A DNA stretch of 64,000 bases from assembly GCA_910595825.1 (NCBI GenBank), contig OU343162.1:13606604-13670603 (forward strand), given 5' to 3'. Of the stretch, positions 37,825 through 50,500 are shown in pieces. The position numbers and the translations under genes were made by a program. Under the pieces are notes generated by a model that saw only the letters and a list, made by a program, of their open reading frames with translations, ran no database searches and was not told the origin of the DNA. The DNA is from Philhelius pedissequus. Lineage: Eukaryota > Arthropoda > Insecta > Diptera > Syrphidae. Each line of letters begins with the position of its first letter. Positions within the stretch are counted from its first letter, which is position 1.

Positions 37825-39086
37825 CAGGGTGGCGCACGAATCGTGCTACAATAAGAAATTTAAATAACTTTTATTTTAATCGATGTATTTCATTTTTTTT
37901 TTATTGGATTAAAAATTAAATCTTATTTTAAATAACTAATGGTTTCAAAATATGATAGACCGCAAATGACCTCCACGCATATGCGGCACCTGATCAGAAA
38001 ATTGTTCATTGCGGCCTAAAGGGTTGAAATTGGGATCGCCCCAATTATTGTCTTAATGGACTGCTTCCATTCAGTCAAATTCCTGGGTTTCGATTTGTAC
38101 GCTTCCTGCTTGACATAACACCATAAAAAAGTCTGGTGCAGTCAGATAAGGTGACCTTGGGCCCCAGCGCAAAGTGCAGTTTCTGGATATCAATTTGCTT
38201 GGGAATTTTCGTTGGAGTTCCGCCATAACTTGTGTGGCTACGTGCGCACTTGCTCCATCTTGTTGAAACCAAATCCTGCTGAAAGGGATACGTCTTCGGC
38301 AAAGTTCTGGGTAAAAAAAACTCCCTCAACAACTTTAAATAACGGTCCCCATTGACAGATTGTGTTACACCGTTTTCTTTAAAAAAAGTATGGCCCAACA
38401 ATACACCTTGATGAAATTGCGCACCACACAGTGACTTGTTCTGGGTGAAGTTCCGTCTCATGGAGCATTTCTGGATTAGATTCACTCTATATACGGCAAG
38501 TTTGCTTGTTAACATTGCCGTTTAAGTCAAAATGGGCCTCATCAGACCTGACCAAACAATTTATTAATGTGGTGTCTTCTTCGGCCATTGCAATCATTTT
38601 TCGTCAAAATTCCAGGCGAACAGGCAAATCCTGAGGGCTTAACTTGTTTGTAATTTGGACTTTGTACGGAAACAAGTTTAAGTCATCATGAAATATCCGT
38701 TGTAATGATCGTCTGCTAACTCCAATTTGGCCCGATAAGTTTCGAGTCGAAACACTTGGATTTGCTTGTATTGCCGATACAACAGATCTCGATGATACGG
38801 TCTTCGTTCGATGCTTCCAGATTCTGCAAATATATTCACCAGGCTCATAATGGTCCATCTACTCAGGGGAGTGCCGCCAAACTCCAGCCTAAATTCCATT
38901 TGCACGGAAATGACGGACTGGACGGAAATGACGCTGCACTATCCAAATCCTTTTTTCAGTATCCGAAGCATTCATTTTGATAAATCTAAATAGTAGCCTA
39001 TAAAATAAAAAAAATAAGCCGATTACTCATACTAAAAAAAAAGTTATTACGTTTTATTTTTGTAGCATGATTCGTGCGCCAACTTG
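37825..39086 (-). mobile_element. Mariner-like element with complete ends and a decayed transposase
   Basis: The inverted ends (left CAGGGTGGCGCACGAATCGT, right ATTCGTGCGCCAACTTG) are flanked by TA at 37823-37824 and 39087-39088, giving a 1262-bp element. Minus-strand pieces include an HTH region (38858-38604, with NPSVSTRNLSGQIGVSRRSL), then a NPEMLHETELHPEQVTVWCA-like block near 38470 (frame-broken), FFKENGVTQSVNGDRYLKLL and a C-terminal FYGVM segment. Frameshifts and stops make it inactive. It is a third mariner-type family in this window. Confidence 0.75.
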
Positions 39087-39989
39087 TATTCAATATACAG
39101 CAATTTTCAACTTTTAAAAATTCGACTTCGAAAAATATGTATTGTTATATTTTAATAAGCTTTGACAAATAAACTTATTTCCTTCCACGAGTATTATTTT
39201 CTCGGTTTCTGAATTCAACCGAATTCGCCTAGAATAATATAATTCGCAGTGTTTGAAAACTGTGCATTTGATTTGTGTCGGTAGCCAACGACTATTATAT
39301 TGCGTCTTAGAAAGGTACGAAATAATCTAACCAACTGTAGTATTTGGCCTAAAGGTCCCAAAAACTCAATTAAAATGTATTTCCTTTGTTTTTTAATTCC
39401 CAACTTCAATAGCAAACTTAACACTTTTACTTTTCTCAAAATACTTTCAACAAATTTATTTCACAAACTCAACACTATTACTTCAAAATTCATTAACCAC
39501 ATTATTATTAATTGAATCACTTTTATTTTTACGAAATCATGCTCAAATTAAATCTGTACTAGATGGCAGGTCGTTGCTTCGTTTAACTTTTAAATTGCTT
39601 CTAAATTCATGAAGAAGATTCTCGTATTTGGAATTTTATTTCCAATAAAAACTCGGCGATAATTTCGTTCAGTAGGTTGTTGTCCTTGATACTACCATGT
39701 TTGTGAATTAAGACTTCTTTTGTGGCGTTGCGTTGGGGTTTAATGGAGCTGTCAGTGACATGTCAAATTGACGCATTTCCTGTGAAAAACGATATGTTTT
39801 GCTCTAACTATCTAGGGAAATTTCTACCCGATAGATATTAAACAAAATCTTTTCATACCAAAAAGAATATTGTTTTTGCAAAATAACATGAAAAATTAAC
39901 CGGGACCATATTTAAACACATATTTTGATAAAAAAAGTAGTAGTTTTTTTCTTAATTAAATCCCACCAGAAGAAAACAACTTCTATATT

Positions 39990-41163
39990 TAAATCAATAA
40001 ACACTTTTAGTCTATTTAGTAATATGTTAAGTCATTTTTAGTATGATACTAGGCTAAAAAGAGGATTTTGTTAATTTCAAACCAGTTTAATATCGTACTA
40101 TTTTCTTAACATTTTACTTAAGTTAAAATCACAAAATGGCTACTTTATTTTTTAGTATCGTACTAAATCCATATGCCACTTTGACATTTATAAACGTCAA
40201 AAAGTTATGTTCGCTACTTTTCGCACTATTTTACGCGTGTTTAGTTGTAGTTTATTAAGAAAATAGATTTAGTATGGTGCTAGTTAAAAAGTGTTTAAAA
40301 TTAGGTAAATATTAGTAAAGTGCTTTAGTATTAGCAAACTGTTAAGTTTTGCGGTTTCAAAAGTAAACGTAAATAAAACAATATATTTTTAAATAATATA
40401 AAATAAATAAATATATTTTTTCATGATATTTCTTTTTTATTATAAAGTTTGAACCTTGACATTATGTGTGAAACACTACATCATTTAAATGACCACCACG
40501 CAAATTGTTGCAAGCATCGATTCTTTTGAGGTAATTTTCGAACACTTTTTACACATATTGGGCGGTATCTCAGCCATAACTTGACCAATGCTGGGTTTCA
40601 AGTACTCAAGGGTTAAAGGTTTATCTGCATAAATACGGTCTTTCGCGTAGGCCCACAAAAAAAAGTCCAGTGATGTCAAATCGCATGATCTTGGTGGCCA
40701 GCTGATATCGACACGACGAGTAATTACCCATTCGACACATTCGGGTCTTCGGCAACACTTTCGCTTACAGCAGCGATATTTTTAGTGGTACGAGCGAAAC
40801 GATGATGCACAGACCTTACAATATCTGCAACCAATCCAGTCTCTTCAAATTTCTTCACAATTTTGCCAATTGCTTGCTAGTTGGACGATTATGTAAACCA
40901 TAATCTCCTCTTAAAGCACGATATGTGGCTGTGGCAGAATCACCATTTTTTTAGTAAGTTTTAACAATTTTTATGCGTTGTGCCATAGTTAAGCGATCCA
41001 TTTTCGTAAATGTCAGACTTTGAGCTGAAAAAAAAAATTGGTTTAACAACTTAGTTTGACAGATGCCGAATTCCAGCCCTATACTTTGAAACCGAAAAAT
41101 AGATAACCCTTTATCATGCTAAGCGCTTAATATCAGACTGTTTGAAATTCTGCGCCTTTGTTT
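39990..41163 (-). mobile_element. Reverse copy of the 9.1-kb MITE, split by a mariner
   Basis: 40000-40345 is the reverse complement of 9140-9510 (for example TTAGTATTAGCAAACTGTTA against its mirror near 9160), and after the mariner the match resumes at 41113-41163 (CATGCTAAGCGCTTAA to CTGTTTGAAATTCTGCGCC). So the mariner at 40340-41114 entered an existing MITE copy. Confidence 0.5.
40340..41114 (-). mobile_element. Internally deleted mariner-like element, second family, short copy
   Basis: The ends carry CGGTTTCAAAAGTAAACG (left, 40352) and its inverted partner CTTTGAAACCG (ending 41094), extended outwards by a GGTTATCTATTTT-type sequence. The C-terminal transposase end (SLDFFLWAYAKDRIYADKP) is at 40679-40485 and the start (MDRLTMAQRIKIVK-like) near 41001 on the minus strand. 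The central catalytic blocks present in the longer copy at 28781-29896 are deleted. Non-autonomous and broken. Confidence 0.7.
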
Positions 41164-41909
41164 TTAATAACGCTTTACATTTTTTTTATAATTTCCCTAA
41201 AATCTAACTATGTACTTAAAATTACCAAATAAATTTTCCTAAAATAATAAAACACAAAATTAAAAAAAAACTTTCTTTTTGACAAACGTTGACCAAGATT
41301 GCCATATACGAGGAATCCTAAGTCCGCTGATAATTCTAAAATAGCATTGCCATGCATTCAGAAGACTTCATATGTGCGATAAGAAAACTATTCGTGAGTG
41401 TGACGAGATCTCATTATCATCGTATTCGTTAAAATTGTGTCACGCTGTGGCGGGGCTACAAAGTAACAAAGCATTTCATGTCGTCCCGTTACTTTCAATT
41501 AATAGACAAAATAATTGATCACTTAGAAATAATAAAAATTCTTAAATTTCGTCGTGCAATGTTTTGTTCCATTGAAATTGGGAATGGTTTTATAATTACA
41601 ATATGCTTACAGTGAATCTTATCACGCTCTCGCCTCATTTTCATGCGCATTGTGAATCTTTCTTTTCTTAATTCTCGTCCCGATTTTGGAGTTTTTATTG
41701 AATTAAATCGTTGAGATTAAATATTGAGATAAAATCGATGAGTTAAAATTGCACGGATTAAAGTTTGATATAACGTTGAACCTCACTCAACTCACCGAAT
41801 TCGGTGAACTAACATTTTTGAGCCACGGATCAAGATGAAAGATGTGTACATAAGTACACACACTCTTTTTACTACTATGAATAAGGCAAGTTATGAATTC
41901 CTAAAAAAA

Positions 41910-42080
41910 ATATCTAAAATCTAACAATCAAACCTGGCATTACGATCATAGAGTACACCAAAAAAAGTTGGTCCCGCAATTTCGTCTGTCTGTCATTGTG
42001 TCTGTCTGTCTGTCTGTCCTCAAGTCTACAGCCTAAACGGTTGAATAGATTTGCTTCAAACTTGGTAGATATTGTTTTTC
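41910..42080. repeat. CTGTCTGTC-bearing repeat fragment
   Basis: Holds TGTCTGTCTGTCTGTCTGTC-type short tandem repeats (about 41985-42018) with flanking words (GGCATTACGATCATAGAGTA, GGTCCCGCAATTTCGTCTGT) that resemble the middle of DR1. Similar isolated pieces lie at 52900-53140. Confidence 0.5.
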
Positions 42081-42189
42081 CGGTAATATCCCCACATGTA
42101 TTTTTCATTTTTTTTTCAGATGACAAAAATAAAAGTAGCTCCCATATATTTTTTTTTGCCAAAATCCAACGATTTTTATGAAAATAAAA

Positions 42190-42990
42190 TGCACGACCGG
42201 ATCGCACGTACTTGCCCCTATGTTTGATCACATTATATGGAAGAGATTCTTAATGGAACCCGCTAAAAGTATTTTTATAAAGTCGTTTTTCACTTAATTT
42301 TTTATATATAAAAAATCTTATGAAAATTTTATATGTTTAATAATATAAATTCAAAAACAAAATTTCAGAAAAAATTGTCCACCCGTTTTCGAAATATTGA
42401 ATTTTCCAAAAAAAAAAATATTTTTTTTTTCTTAAATCCAAAAAAACAATTTTTCGAAAATTTTGAAATGCAGTATTATTTAGAATTTGAAGAAGCTCCT
42501 GTACAAAAATTTTGATTGAAATCCGTTGAGTCGTTTATAAGAAAGTCGAAAATCAATAAAATGGTTGTATGACGGGTACCGTTAATAAGAAAATATTTTG
42601 TATTTTTATTTACTTTTTTGGCCAAAATGTAGGCCATACTCAGGGTAGTACACACACTAATTTTAATCAAAATCGTTATAGCCCTTTTCGACATAATTAA
42701 GATGGTACAAAAATTTGTATGGTAAGTACCGTTATTTCTGGGGCTAAAACAACGGTTCAAAAATCTATTTTGGACATAACCCAAAACGCCTATGTACCAA
42801 ATTTGAACAAAATCGGTTCAGTCGTTTAAGCTGTAGATCGTTCTACAGACAGATAGGCGGAATTACCGGACCCACTTTTTTGGTGTTCTCTATCATCGTA
42901 ATGTCAACTTAAATTAAAATCTCATGTTCGATTTTTTTTCCAAATGTAAAACTTGCCCTATAGTACCTATATCGCAAGTAAAAATCAGTT
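42190..42990 (+). repeat. DR1 copy c
   Basis: Opposite orientation to copies a and b: begins with ATGCACGACCGGATCGCACG and GTTTGATCACATTATATGG, ends with ACTTGCCCTATAGTACCTAT and ATCGCAAGTAAAA. About 800 bp, no insertions seen. Followed at 43000-43500 by a related AT-rich repeat that recurs inverted at 54200-54545 (shared GTCCACTTTTAAGTGCA-type and GGTACCTCCCATACAAAT-type words). Confidence 0.65.
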
Positions 42991-43945
42991 AATTAATGAA
43001 GGCAAAGTGTACCTTTTGATAATTTTTGTTTGGAAAAAATAGTTATTTTTGGTACCTCTAGTAGAACCATTTTTTTGTTTTTGATTTTTTGAAACGCTTA
43101 ATTTGATTTTTTTGGATTTTTTTTCGCAGAAGCTCCTAGAAAATCTAAACACTATTGTTAACCAAAATTTTTCAAAAAAAAAATTTGTTAGGAAATTAAT
43201 TTTGTTTTCGAAAACTCAAAATTTCGAAAACGACTCAATAGTTTTTTCGAAACTCTTTATTTGGTAGTTTTTTGACATTATCTTAAAAAGATAAAAAATA
43301 ACTATTTTCCTAAAATAAAAAAACAACGGTACCTCCCATACAAATGTTAAAAAACCGTTTAGAAAAAGAATTATTTCTCAAAAACGGCTCCAAGAATTTT
43401 TTTTTTAAATGTGTGTGTTCTTATACAGTCCACTTTTAAGTGCAAACATATTTTATTTTGCATACTTATTTACGGTACTTGCCAGCAGAACACATTTTAA
43501 TGCAATGTGAGCACTGCGAGAAGGAAAATTGCATTATTCATATTTACAGTTCACACTGCCTTAGAGCAGAAAATATAATAAGGGACGATAAGAAATGATG
43601 ATGAAAGGGCGAAACTTATATACTCGGAGCGGATTCTAGACTAGATTTGGGTTTGCTGAAAAGTATAACTTTCTCATTGATCATACATGGTGGCCAACTT
43701 TTTGACCAATTCGGATACATTATTTGATACATTCGTGTGCCAGGGCTGCATTCCCTATTGGCTCCTTCCGAGATCCGAGTGAGATCGACAGCCAGACGCT
43801 AGAGTTGATTTTCCATTGGTTAAGATTTGGCCTGGAATCAGATTCCTATCCTATCGTTTTGTCCCTGATATCTAAGCTGATTACAACAGAGCTTTGCCGT
43901 AATATGAAATGCCGTGGTAATGAGATTGTAAAATTCTAAAGATCA

Positions 43946-44140
43946 TCCCATCCTACTAATATGTATTATAAATGTGAAAGCTTTGATGGATGGATGTTTG
44001 TTGCTCAATAACGCCGAAACGGCTGAACGGATCTGCCTGAAGTTTGGCACAGATATAGATTATAGTCTGGAATAACAAACAGGTTACTTTTGTATCCCGG
44101 TAAAATATATGGTTCCCGTGCGATAGATTTGTTATAATTT
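43946..44140. mobile_element. Helitron-like (Lep1-type) non-autonomous fragment
   Basis: Reads ATCATCCCATCCTACTAATA, then TATTATAAATGTGAAAGC, a GATGGATGTTTGTTGCTC block, CGCCGAAACGGCTGAACGG, TTTGGCACAGATATAGATTA and TATAGTCTGGAATAACA, then TTTTGTATCCCGGTAAAATA. This order of words is that of short Helitron-derived repeats common in arthropods. The 3' hairpin end was not found, so it is a fragment. Confidence 0.5.
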
Positions 44141-44543
44141 TGCATAGAGCTCAACTAACATATCTGTTTATATAATTATATTAACGGTGTCTATGGGAGA
44201 GCCTTAAATATGAAAAAAAAATATAATACTTGTATGTTTGTTCTACATTCACGCATCAACCATTTAATGGATTTTAATGAAATTTGATACGCAGCTGGAT
44301 GATAAACTGGATTATCCTAGAAAAATTATCGACTCAAATGGGAGAGTTTGTCAGAATACCCTAGACCCCACGACCTCAGTCTCATAGGAAACGAAGCATC
44401 ACCACATATTCTAAGGTAAGTATTCTTCGAATTACTCAACTTATCATCTTATTTTGCTTTGAGAAAATGTTAAGCATCAATTTAATCAATCATCAAAAAA
44501 CAGTTTAACATAAAAACTGAAATTATCTGAATCTGTATACATT

Positions 44544-44549
44544 TTTATT
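44544..44549 (-). terminator. Candidate polyadenylation signal of maltase 2
   Basis: AATAAA on the minus strand about 33 nt beyond the TAA stop at 44584-44582. Confidence 0.45.
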
Positions 44550-44581
44550 TTAGCTCTCAGATCGGTTAATGATAACAACGT

Positions 44582-47500
44582 TTACAAAAATTTAAAAGTT
44601 TTCTTCAAAACCACGGCTTCATATGGTGCCAAGACGATTTTCCTTAAGTCAGCCTTATCCCTAAATAAAAAGAAAACATAATAAAATATTAACAAAATAA
44701 TTTAAGAAAATCCTTTAACTATATTTACCCAATATCGTGTGGGGAGTTACTTGTCACTACAGAATACGCCAACATATTAGCTAGTTCACCTTTATATTTA
44801 CCAAGTTCAGTTACTGTCTCCGTCTGGTTGCCCATGTTTATTAAAATACGATATTCCTCGAATCGAGATGATCTAGTAATCGACATATTTACATAAATAG
44901 GAAACAAATTAATCATGAAAATAAATCTTACCGTATAACTTGGAAGACTTGATCATTTAAGGCGCCATATTTAAAACCATTGGGCTTTTTAAAAGCCTTA
45001 AACGGAGCTGTTCGCCTAAGTGCTTGCATCTTTTTGAAAACATTCAATGTACTCCTGGCATATCCCCGTTCGACTTTCACATTGACATCCTTATAATTAT
45101 CAACAATTGGCAACCATGTTTGTGTTGTGTTGGAAAATCCAGCTGATATCTGATCATTCCAGTGAAATGGTGATCGACCAAAGGTCCGAACCTCACTAAA
45201 CTCGCATTCTTCGCGTTGGCATGTTAAGCTGGTCATTCCGATTTCTTCACCCTATAACGGTAAAGAAATTTAATAATTCATATGCACAATGAAAGATTTA
45301 AAAGGAAATGATCGTAGTTACATAGTAAGTTATAGCAGCTCCGGGAAGTGAGGTGAGTAAGATATTGCAAAGATCTTTCTTAATTTTGCCCAAACGATCT
45401 GTTGCTCTTGGTACATCATGATTACTCAGCTGGAAATAAAATCATTGTCATGTTAATCTGTGGTTCTCGCTGTTTGGAAGACTTTATTGAACTCACCACC
45501 CAGTTGGCCATTTTGTGCTTTGTCCACATAACATCCATCCAGTCACTGACAGCTGTTTCAACGTCGCGAGCATTAGATGTTGCCTCCAAATGCAAAATAT
45601 TGAAGTTAAAAGGCAAATGAGCACCGGAGTGTGTTCCATTGCCAAAATACTGGTCAAGATTTTCAATTGGCGAATAAGACTCTGCCAGAAATAATCTATA
45701 AGAAATAAAATTAAGAAAAATTGTGAATTTGGCGAAAGGTATTTTAAGATAGTGTTTTGGGAGGGTCTGGGGAATAGATACAGGCAGTGTTCTATTTAAT
45801 GATTTATCGGATAAGTAAATCTTAGCTGATCCACATGAACAGTTCTTAGTATTGGTTATGGCTTTAAGTGCCCTGCTAAACTGATTAGACTTAATATGAT
45901 GATTCCGGACGGAGTTAGAAGTTCCGTCAAAATTGGAAGGATTTTACTGAAACATTCAAAACCACAAAAGAGCTGAAATGGAAAAAAATAATTCGTTAAA
46001 TTATCTTTTACAGTTCGCTGGGGGGTGTCATTAGTTGTCTAAATTTCAGTTTTCGAGAAAATCACGCCAGAGCTTCAGCCGCCATTTTGAAAATTTTATT
46101 TTGACTAATAACTTCGACATTTTTGATTTCTGATTTCTAAGGTGAAACTTGTATTTATTTTAATTTTCTTCAAGTTTAGTCTTAATATTTTTTTTCAAAA
46201 AAGTTACCGTTAGCGAGATATTAATGAAAAATGTTTTGGGGCTTCTGACCCCCTTCTGGGACTATGAAATATTAATTGGTACAATCTTTTTTTTTTGTAT
46301 TTTCATGCAAAATGTGTCAACCTACAAGCAACCGATCTTGAGTTCATGAAAAAAGCTAAAACACCCTGGCGATGTCATCAATGCCTTGCTAAGCGACGAG
46401 GTTCCTTATCAAGTGCAGCGGCACTCTCAGCGTCCACCAGCCCAGCATTGCCTCCACCTCTACCACCACCAACAGCCACAGCCACCACCACCTCCACCAG
46501 CCTTCTTAACGCTCATCAAACTACCAGCCCAGCACAAAAGGAAGCAACGAAAATTACTTTGGAAATGGTATATGCAATTGTAGTTGCTATTAAAAGCAAC
46601 CAAAAAACCCAAATAGAAGCGCTCACAGCGAAAAACAAAGAGTGTGCGGAAAAAATACAATTGCTCGAACATAGGGTCAACAACCTGGAACAACAACTAC
46701 TAGCTAACTGCATAGAAATCGTCAATGTTCCTTGTGACAACACAAAATCTTCAAGTACTGACCTCGCACTCAAAGTTATTCGCGATGGTTTGAATGTGAA
46801 CGTCACTGAATCGGACATTGATCTTTGCTACATAAAAACAATAAAGTTAGGCAAAGCTCCAGATGGCCCTTCACCTTCACCTTCACCCAATGCAGCGGCA
46901 GCGGCAAACAACACAAAGAACATTTTGCACGTGAAATTTGTATCTCGCAAATTAAAAGAGAAAATTATTAAAGCTGGTAAAGAAAAGAAACCAAAATTAA
47001 AAACAACAATAATCAGCACCCAAGCTCAGGAAGAGACAATATATATCAATGAGAGCCTATCGTACAACACTCGTCAACTGTACAAAGCAGCAGCAGCAGT
47101 TAAATTAGATAAGAATTATAAATTTTTGTGGACTAGGAATGGGATTGTTTACATTCGTAAAAAAGAGGGGGATAGTTTAATTAAAATAACAAGGTCCTCT
47201 GACCTTAGCAAACTGTAATGAGTTCTGCATGTGATTCAAACCTCCATGTAAACAATCCATCCTACCACAATAATATAGGTTCTTTGATTGATGAAATTGA
47301 TGTTTCTAGTTTAGAAGAAACTTTTTGCATCCACCAAAATATTCGTAGCTTACGAAAAAATTTTAATAATTTACTAACTCATATTGCTTCTCTTGAAAAG
47401 TTTCCTGTGTTTATTGTTGTTAGTGAAATCTGGATTTATGAAAATGAAATGGATTTTTATAATATTAATGGATACACACTCTACGCCCAATGTAATGAGT

Positions 47501-50500
47501 CTTACTCTGCTGGTGGCATAGCAGTTTACGTAAAAAGTGATGTTGTGTGTGATCAATCGAAAATTGACTTTATAAGTGCGGATATCATTCGAATTAATTT
47601 CTTATTTAAAAATGATTGGTATGTTTTGATTTGCATTTATCGCTTGCACTATTTTAGTAAAAGTGACTTTATTGAATAGTTTTACAATGTTTTGAATCTT
47701 ACCAAAGATAAAAATTTAATTGTTTTAGGTGACATTAACATCGATTTATTGAAGGAAAATTATAATGATACCAATAACTATATGCTTTTAATGGCTTCAT
47801 TTGGGTTAGAAAGTTTAATTAATGTTCCAACTCGCGTAACAAGCTCTAGTTCAACTTGCATAGATCATATCTTTGTACGTTTTAGTAAAAATAACAGGTC
47901 AATATTTTTTAGTGAAGTGCACGATTATAATTTAACTGACCATCACTTATGCGCTTTGAATATTTGTGAAAGTAATGTCTCACCATCTACCAATTTAGAG
48001 AGAACAAAATATTTTTTAGATTTTGACTTTCTACGAGCCAAACTGAGATATGAATTTTGGGAACCCGTTTTTTCTATGAGTGATCCATCTGAAGCTTATG
48101 ATCAATTTATTTCAATTTTAAATAAACATATTGAAAACTCAAAAAATTATTCAAGTGATTCTTTAAGAGCTTGGTTTTTGAAAATTCAAAAAAACACAGA
48201 AACTTGTAAAAAGTGAATGAAATTTTTATTTGGATCGATAAATCAATTTCTGCCATTTACTTCTTAAAAATAATTTCACTTAAATGTTGCCCGTGGCTAC
48301 GCTTCAGGTGGTCCATTCTGAAGGTCCAATTTTGGCAAACTTTTTCACACATTTCGGCCGGAATCTCACCAATGACGCGTTCAATGTTGGCTTCCAAGGC
48401 AGCAATTGTGTTTGGCTTGCCCCCATAGACAATAGACTTAACATAGCCCCACAAAAAATAGTCTAACGGGGTCAAATCACATGATCTTGGTGGCCAATTG
48501 ACTGCGCCAAAACGTGAGATCAACTGCTCACCAAATTCGCCTCTCAATTGATGCATGGTTTCGCGTGCAGTGTGGCATGTGGCACCGTCCTTTTGGAACC
48601 ACATGTCGACCGAGTTTAATTCTTCCATTTTCGGCAAAAAAAAATCTGTTATCATCGAACGGTACCTTTCTCCATTGACCGTAACCCTGCGGCCTTCATC
48701 GTCCTTGAAGAAGTACGGCCCAATGATGCCGCCTGCCCATAAACCGCACCAAACAGTGCATTTTTCGGGATGCATTGGTGCACTCCAAATACGGCAATTC
48801 TGCTCATTCACGTATCCATTTAGCCAAAAATGAGCGGAAAAAAAACGGACGTAGCTTGCGAAACACATTTTTCACAGAGCACGAATTTTGATAATAAATT
48901 TCAATAATTTGCAAACGTTGTTCAGGCGTAAGTCTATTCATGATGAAATGGCAAACAATACTGAATCGAAATGTCAAATGTTCGTGGAATTTGTCATGTG
49001 TGATCTGTGAAAAATATAAACGTCAAAAACCAAGTAGCAAAAAAATCACCCGTTACTAGCAGAACAAAATTCTTGAAACCTTGGATGACATCACGTTTGT
49101 TAAAGCAAATAAAATTGAAAAATAGCTATTCTAGGAAGTGCCAAGCTCACCCAGAAACCTCAAATCTAAAAAAATACTTTGCTAAGCTTTGCAAACGAGT
49201 AAAACATCTCAGTGCTGAATTGCGCGATTCATATTACACAAACCGCTTAAGCCGTTACAGAGGAAATATCAAAAATGAATGGGAAGTTGTTAATTGTATA
49301 TTAGGTAAGCAACTTAAGTCTAATGAAATTACAAGTATTTTAATTAATGATGTTGTTACATCTGATCCACTTTTAATAGCAGGTAGTTTTAATGACTATT
49401 TTGTTGGCATTACCGAGACATTAAAACCCTCTATGCCACATCACGATAACTGTAACTGCGTTATTGCAGATATTTTGAGAATGGATCAAACGCAAAGAAA
49501 CAGTTTTTATTTTGAAGAGTTCACATCTGGAGAAATCCATAAATTAATTCAAATCTTGCAAAGTAAACATTCTTGTACCAGTGATGGTATTTCTTCTGTT
49601 ATTCTTAAAAACATTTCTTGGGAAATTGTCGATGTATTGTGTTATATTTTTTAATTTAAGTGTCAATCTCGGAAAGTTTCCAAGTTCTTTGAAAATGGCT
49701 GAAGTGATTCCACTTTTTAAAAAAGGCAGCCGTAAAAATAAAGCTAATTACAGGCCTATCTCGTTGCTTCCAACATTTTCCAAACTTTTTGAAAAACTAA
49801 TCAAAACACGCATGCTTAATTTTATTGAAAAGACAACATTTTTTTCCGAAGATCAATTTGGTTTCAGATCAGGTAAATCAACGGAAGATGCAATCCTAAA
49901 AGTGAGTTGCGATTTATATAATGGTATTAATGAAAGTCAATCAACGATGGCACTATTTATTGATATGACAAAGGCGTTTGACATGGTTGATCATGAAATT
50001 CTTCTTTGTAAGTTATATAATGCAGGCTTCAGAGGAATAATTTATGAATGGTTTAAATCGTATTTGATTGGAAGAGAGCAACGAGTGTTAGCTAATGGGA
50101 TATTTAGTAGTGTGCTTAAACTTAAAAATGGTGTTCCTCAGGGTTCTGTCCTAGGACCAATACTTTTTATAATTTATATAAACTCACTGTTTCATCAGAA
50201 TTTTTCTGGAAATCAAAGAGCTTTTGCAGATGATATAGCTTTCACTTATACAGAACCTTCTGTTTCTCAATGCATTATTAACATTAATAAGGATTTAAAT
50301 TTACTAAGAGCCTGGTTTTCGTATCATAAGCTAATCATAAGTGAACAAACTAAAATTATGTGTTTTAAGCTGTCAGCTGATTTTCCTAGGGATTTTGATT
50401 TGCTTTTCCACTCTTATGATTGTCAAAAGTTTGTTTTGCCATTGCATGGATGTGGCAGACCTAATTTTTTAAGTCATAGTCATTGCTCTCCTAACTGTTT

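Noticed and set aside
43724..43939. 71-codon plus-strand frame near 43.8 kb
   Set aside because: Protein-like composition but no recognisable motif, no splice context and repeat DNA on both sides. Not enough to call a gene.
44582..45695. A separate, N-terminally truncated maltase pseudogene
   Set aside because: The orphan 5' exons at 55481-56419 end in the phase (AG) needed by the exon at 45695 (A), and their combined length matches the paralogues exactly (574 residues as in maltase 1). One gene with a long intron is simpler.
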